Shown here piece by piece: positions 6,931 to 9,753 of a stretch of DNA of 9,753 bases. Numbering within the stretch: the stretch's first letter is position 1; every line of letters starts with the position of its first letter. This DNA comes from JAQBXX01 sp963925015 (GTDB lineage: Bacteria > Pseudomonadota > Gammaproteobacteria > SURF-13), in NCBI GenBank assembly GCA_963925015.1, contig CAWUTX010000071.1, forward strand, positions 1 to 9,753, given 5' to 3'. Below the pieces are notes generated by a model. The model was not told the origin of the DNA. It saw only the letters and a list, made by a program, of their open reading frames with translations, and did no database searches. The position numbers and the translations under genes are program-made.

Positions 6931-8259
6931 CTAATGCGGCGCCACGAGTTCGCCACGCAGCGAATTCGGCTGCACTTCGGTGATGCGTACATCGACGAAC
7001 TGGCCGATAAGATTTTCATCACTGTAAAAATTCACCACGCGATTGTTTTCAGTGTAGCCGGCGAACTGATGCGCGTGGCGTGCCGGACGCCCCACCAGCA
7101 CGCGCTGCACACCACCCAGCATGCGACGGCTGATGTCAGCGGCCTGCGCGTTGTTGCGCGTCTGTAATTCCGCGAGACGGCACTGCTTTACCTCCAACGG
7201 CACCGGATCGGGCAGATTCGCCGCAGGCGTGCCTGGGCGCGGGCTGTAAATAAAACTGAACGACTGATCGAAGCCCACTTCTTCAATCAAATTCATCGTG
7301 GCCTGGAAATCGGCGTCGGTCTCGCCCGGGAATCCCACAATGAAATCGGAAGTGAGGCTGATCCCAGGCCGCACCTCACGCAGACGGTGAATCTTGTCTT
7401 TATATTCGTGTGCCATATAGTGGCGATTCATCAAGCGCAAAATACGGTCCGAACCGCTCTGCACCGGCAGATGCAGATGGTTGACCAGCTGCGGCATTTC
7501 GGCGTAGGCATTAATCAAGTTCTCGGAAAATTCCACCGGATGCGAGGTGGTGAAGCGGATACGTTCAATGCCATCAATAGCGGCAACGTAATGGATGAGC
7601 AGCGCCAGATCAGCGCTGTCGCCGTCGTCCATCGCACCGCAGTAGGCGTTGACGTTTTGTCCCAGCAGCGTCACCTCGCGCACACCCTGTGCGGCGAGTT
7701 GCGTGATTTCGCGCAGCACATCGGCTAGCGGGCGGCTCATCTCCTTGCCGCGCGTATATGGCACCACGCAAAACGTGCAGTATTTACTGCACCCTTCCAT
7801 GATAGAGATCAGCGCGGCGGGCCCATTCGCCCGCGGCGCGGGCAGGCGATCAAACTTTTCAATTTCGGGAAACGAGACATCGACCACCGGTGTGTGCGTG
7901 TTCCATACCTGCTCGATCATCTCCGGCAGGCGGTGCAGGGTCTGCGGGCCGAATACCATATCGACATACGGCGCACGCGTACGAATATTTTCGCCTTCCT
8001 GACTCGCCACGCAGCCGCCAACACCAATCACCAGATCAGGCCGCGTCAGCTTCCACTCGCGCCAGCGGCCCAAGTGTGAAAATACCTTTTCCTGGGCCTT
8101 CTCGCGAATGGAACAGGTGTTCAGCAGCAGCACGTCCGCCTCTTCCGGCGTCAAGGTCAGCACCAGGCCGTGTGAGGCCGCGAGCACATCCGCCATCTTC
8201 GCGGAGTCGTACTCGTTCATCTGACAACCGTGAGTATGGATGTACAGCTTGCGCGTCAT
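6931..8259 (-). CDS. miaB: tRNA-2-methylthio-N6-dimethylallyladenosine synthase MiaB
   Basis: MiaB is a radical-SAM methylthiotransferase that converts i6A37 to ms2i6A37 in tRNAs reading codons that start with U, improving decoding. From ATG 8259-8257 the protein has 442 residues, somewhat shorter than the 474 of E. coli. The N-terminal UPF0004 domain carries the auxiliary [4Fe-4S] cluster cysteines C12 (GCQMN), C49 (NTCSIREKA) and C83 (GGCVASQEG). The radical-SAM triad is C157-x3-C161-x2-C164 in GCSKYCTFCVVPYTRG. A TRAM RNA-binding domain (about 377-439) ends the protein with GYTENNRVVNF. An in-frame GTG three codons upstream (8268-8266) is possible, but the ATG gives the family N-terminus MTRKLYIHTHGCQMNEYDS. 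The gap to the amt stop is 15 bp. The following genes ybeZ, ybeY, ybeX and lnt are its standard neighbours in gammaproteobacteria. Confidence 0.97.
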   Translation of the reverse strand: MTRKLYIHTHGCQMNEYDSAKMADVLAASHGLVLTLTPEEADVLLLNTCSIREKAQEKVFSHLGRWREWKLTRPDLVIGVGGCVASQEGENIRTRAPYVDMVFGPQTLHRLPEMIEQVWNTHTPVVDVSFPEIEKFDRLPAPRANGPAALISIMEGCSKYCTFCVVPYTRGKEMSRPLADVLREITQLAAQGVREVTLLGQNVNAYCGAMDDGDSADLALLIHYVAAIDGIERIRFTTSHPVEFSENLINAYAEMPQLVNHLHLPVQSGSDRILRLMNRHYMAHEYKDKIHRLREVRPGISLTSDFIVGFPGETDADFQATMNLIEEVGFDQSFSFIYSPRPGTPAANLPDPVPLEVKQCRLAELQTRNNAQAADISRRMLGGVQRVLVGRPARHAHQFAGYTENNRVVNFYSDENLIGQFVDVRITEVQPNSLRGELVAPH

Positions 8260-8274
8260 GCGTCGCACATAAGA

Positions 8275-9471
8275 TCAATCATCATATTTCGGCGTGGCGC
8301 CAATCTTGTGAATGCTGAGGTCAGCGCCGGCGAACTCCTCTTCCGCGCTGAGGCGCAGCCCGAATGTTTTCTTGAGCACGCTGTACACCACAAAACTACC
8401 TATCAGCGCGATCACGACGCCGCCTGCCGTGCCGATCAACTGCGCGGTCAAGCTCACGCCGCCACGGCCGCCCAGCGCCTCCAACCCGAAAATACCTGCC
8501 GCGATGCCGCCCCACGCACCGCACAGTCCGTGCAACGGCCACACCCCGAGCACGTCGTCGATCTTCCACTTGTTTTGCGTCAACGTAAACGTCCAGACGA
8601 ATAAAGCGCCGGCCAGCACCCCGGTCACCAGCGCGCCCAGCGGGTGCATGATATCGGAGCCCGCGCACACCGCCACCAGCCCGGCCAGCGGGCCATTGTG
8701 CACAAAGCCGGGATCGTTGCGACCGATGAACAGGGCGGCCAGTATGCCGCCCACCATAGCCATCAGCGAGTTCACTGCCACCAGCCCACTCACCGCTGCG
8801 ACCGACTGGGCCGACATGACGTTAAACCCGAACCAGCCTACGGTCAGCACCCATGCGCCCAGCGCCAGAAAGGGAATGCTCGACGGCGGGTGCATGAATA
8901 CCTGCCCGTCTTTACCGTAACGCCCGCGGCGCGCACCCAGCATCACGACTGCGACCAGCGCCATCCAGCCACCCATTGCATGCACCACTACCGAGCCGGC
9001 GAAGTCGTGGAATTTGGCGCCGAAGGTGGCGGCGAGCCAGTCCTGCACGCCGTAATGGCCGTTCCACACTATGCCCTCGTAAAACGGGTAGATCAGCGCT
9101 ACGAAGGCGAAAGTCGCCGCCAGTTGCGGGTTGAATTTGGCACGCTCGGCTATGCCGCCCGAGATGATGGCCGGCACGGCTGCCGCAAACGTGAGCAGGA
9201 AGAAAAACTTCACCAGCTCATAACCGTTTTTCGCCGCCAGCTCTTCCGCCCCCTGCATGAAATACACACCGTAGGCCACACCGTATCCGATGAAGAAATA
9301 GGCAATGGTTGAAACGGCAAAATCGCAGATGATCTTGACCAGTGCGTTGACCTGGTTCTTGTGCCGTACCGTCCCCAGCTCAAGAAAAGCAAACCCGGCG
9401 TGCATGGCGAGCACCATCACCGCGCCGACCAAGACAAACAATACATCGCTGCCCGCCTGCAAACTCTCCAT
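8275..9471 (-). CDS. amt: Ammonium channel/transporter of the Amt family
   Basis: Amt proteins are trimeric inner-membrane channels that carry ammonium into the cell. The frame encodes 398 residues from ATG 9471-9469, the first ATG; an upstream in-frame TTG (9528) would add 19 mostly polar residues. The protein is almost wholly hydrophobic, as expected for 11 membrane segments. Visible landmarks are GFAFLELGTVRHKN (26-39), DFAGSVVVHAMGG (156-168) with the conserved Asp156 and first pore histidine His164, VGWFGFN (211-217), NGPLAGLVAVCAG (259-271), and WPLHGLCGAWGG (311-322) with the second pore histidine His314. The C-terminal tail FAGADLSIHKIG resembles the region that contacts PII proteins. 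Unlike E. coli AmtB, no signal peptide precedes the first segment. A G-rich stretch (GGGGGCGGGA) precedes the ATG. No glnK is visible here; it could lie beyond the right edge. The stop is 15 bp before miaB, an unusual neighbour. Confidence 0.94.
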   Translation of the reverse strand: MESLQAGSDVLFVLVGAVMVLAMHAGFAFLELGTVRHKNQVNALVKIICDFAVSTIAYFFIGYGVAYGVYFMQGAEELAAKNGYELVKFFFLLTFAAAVPAIISGGIAERAKFNPQLAATFAFVALIYPFYEGIVWNGHYGVQDWLAATFGAKFHDFAGSVVVHAMGGWMALVAVVMLGARRGRYGKDGQVFMHPPSSIPFLALGAWVLTVGWFGFNVMSAQSVAAVSGLVAVNSLMAMVGGILAALFIGRNDPGFVHNGPLAGLVAVCAGSDIMHPLGALVTGVLAGALFVWTFTLTQNKWKIDDVLGVWPLHGLCGAWGGIAAGIFGLEALGGRGGVSLTAQLIGTAGGVVIALIGSFVVYSVLKKTFGLRLSAEEEFAGADLSIHKIGATPKYDD

Positions 9472-9515
9472 TCCCGCCCCCGATTCCACTGGATTATCCC
9501 GTCCCCTGCCCAATA

Positions 9516-9534
9516 ACGGGCATATCAAGCCCGT
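9516..9534. repeat. Short inverted repeat in the amt leader
   Basis: A perfect 6-bp inverted repeat ACGGGC (9516-9521) / GCCCGT (9529-9534) encloses a 7-base loop, ending 44 bases upstream of the chosen amt start. In the transcript toward amt it would form a small hairpin. No run of T follows on that strand, so it is not a classical intrinsic terminator. It could be an operator or leader structure, or chance in G/C-rich DNA. Confidence 0.5.
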
Positions 9535-9583
9535 AATTCTAAGGCCGGGGCCCCTAAAAGTCGAACCGCCACCGCTACACTGC

Positions 9584-9637
9584 TACTCAGGAGTCAGCAA
9601 ATCAAAGCTACAACAATAGTGCTGTGACTCCTGAGTA
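9584..9637. promoter_or_regulatory. Two 13-bp inverted boxes 42 bp apart upstream of amt (possible operator pair)
   Basis: TACTCAGGAGTCA at 9584-9596 is repeated in exact inverted orientation at 9625-9637, separated by 28 A/T-richer bases. Each box is itself a near palindrome (ACTC-2 bases-GAGT), so the pair can be read either as a 13-bp hairpin stem or as two operator dyads. The dyad centres (9589.5 and 9631.5) are 42 bp apart, about four helical turns, which places them on one face of the DNA. They lie about 113-166 bp upstream of the amt ATG. A weak sigma-70-like pair (TTTACT at 9639-9634, TATTGT at 9618-9613, minus strand, 15-base spacer) overlaps the right box but is not convincing. No T run follows the stem in the amt direction, which argues against a terminator. 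The alternative is that this belongs to an intergenic repeat family. Confidence 0.5.
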
Positions 9638-9641
9638 AAAA

Positions 9642-9716
9642 CCCTGTTGACTCTACCCCCACCCCCTGTTGGAGCCGGGGGCAAGCTCTGTCCCGCCCCC
9701 TCAACAGGGGGTGGGG
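9642..9716. repeat. G/C-rich long hairpin with a competing arm
   Basis: CCCCACCCCCTGTTG (9657-9671) and CAACAGGGGGTGGGG (9702-9716) form a perfect 15-bp inverted repeat. Inside it a second stem GGGGGC (9677-9682) / GCCCCC (9695-9700) closes a 12-base loop. A third segment, CCCTGTTGA (9642-9650), is also exactly complementary to TCAACAGGG (9701-9709), so it can compete with 9657-9671 for the same partner. No T run follows on either strand. This looks like a REP-type intergenic repeat or a structured leader/trailer RNA; I cannot name a family. Confidence 0.55.
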
Positions 9717-9734
9717 ACGTAACGGGTCGCTCCT

Positions 9735-9748
9735 GCGCATCCATGCGC
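9735..9748. repeat. 14-bp palindrome at the right edge
   Basis: GCGCAT (9735-9740) and ATGCGC (9743-9748) form a perfect inverted repeat around two central bases. It may be part of the same repeat-like region as 9642-9716 or of an element continuing past the window. Too short to interpret alone. Confidence 0.35.
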
Positions 9749-9753
9749 CCGCG

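Larger units (their letters stand above)
9472..9753. other. Non-coding region upstream of amt
   Basis: No convincing gene lies in these 282 bases. They hold the inverted repeats listed separately and a GGGGCCCC palindrome (9547-9554). I see no good sigma-54 site of the TGGCAC-N5-TTGC type, although such sites often drive amt genes, and no strong sigma-70 promoter. A GATAAT (9498-9493, minus strand) could be a -10 box but has no matching -35 at normal spacing. Confidence 0.6.

Noticed and set aside
9305..9619. A 104-codon plus-strand open frame across the amt start and upstream region.
   Set aside because: Most of it is antisense to the amt N-terminus and the rest crosses inverted repeats; no protein features are seen.
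9584..9637. Intrinsic terminator for a gene entering from the right.
   Set aside because: The T run lies before the stem, not after it, in the minus direction, and none follows on the plus strand.
9657..9716. CRISPR array or tandem repeat.
   Set aside because: The repeats are inverted arms of one hairpin, with no regularly spaced direct repeats or spacers.
9583..9744. A 53-codon minus-strand open frame (ATG 9744 to TAG 9583) running through the inverted repeats upstream of amt.
   Set aside because: Its Pro/Gly-rich product is just the translation of the G/C-rich hairpin arms; there is no ribosome site and no family resemblance.

Overview
The window is a stretch of chromosome, roughly 60% G+C by eye, with every gene on the minus strand. 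In transcription order (right to left) the genes are amt, miaB, ybeZ (phoH-like), ybeY, corC (ybeX), lnt, leuS and the start of lptE. The order miaB-ybeZ-ybeY-ybeX-lnt followed by leuS-lptE is the gammaproteobacterial arrangement known from E. coli. Together with the LPS-assembly lipoprotein LptE and a LeuRS that keeps E. coli residue numbering, it points to a gammaproteobacterium. I cannot name the genus from the sequence alone.

Layout: positions 1-247 hold the N-terminal 82 codons of lptE, cut by the window edge. Positions 248-403 are an intergenic stretch almost filled by a 138-bp near-palindromic, MITE-like repeat (264-401). leuS is at 404-2989, lnt at 3032-4585, corC at 4582-5460, ybeY at 5463-5945, ybeZ at 5905-6927, miaB at 6931-8259 and amt at 8275-9471. 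Positions 9472-9753 are non-coding and rich in inverted repeats: a short hairpin in the amt leader, two dyad boxes 42 bp apart, a G/C-rich hairpin with a competing arm, and a small palindrome at the edge.

The genes are packed as an operon: 15 bp between amt and miaB, 3 bp between miaB and ybeZ, an overlap of up to 41 bp between ybeZ and ybeY, 2 bp between ybeY and corC, a 4-bp stop/start overlap between corC and lnt, and 42 bp between lnt and leuS. Most products serve RNA maturation and translation (MiaB tRNA thiomethylation, the YbeZ/YbeY rRNA-processing pair, LeuRS) or envelope lipoprotein work (Lnt N-acylates lipoproteins and LptE is such a lipoprotein). CorC is a cytosolic CBS-domain protein linked to Mg/Co homeostasis. 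The ammonium channel at the head of the row is the unusual partner.

The coding content is conserved housekeeping and I found no new multi-gene system. The points that merit a second look are the palindromic element between leuS and lptE, whose apparent 5-bp target duplication lets the ancestral junction be reconstructed; the structured region upstream of amt; the amt-miaB linkage; and a Gly-to-Asp change inside the YbeY zinc motif.
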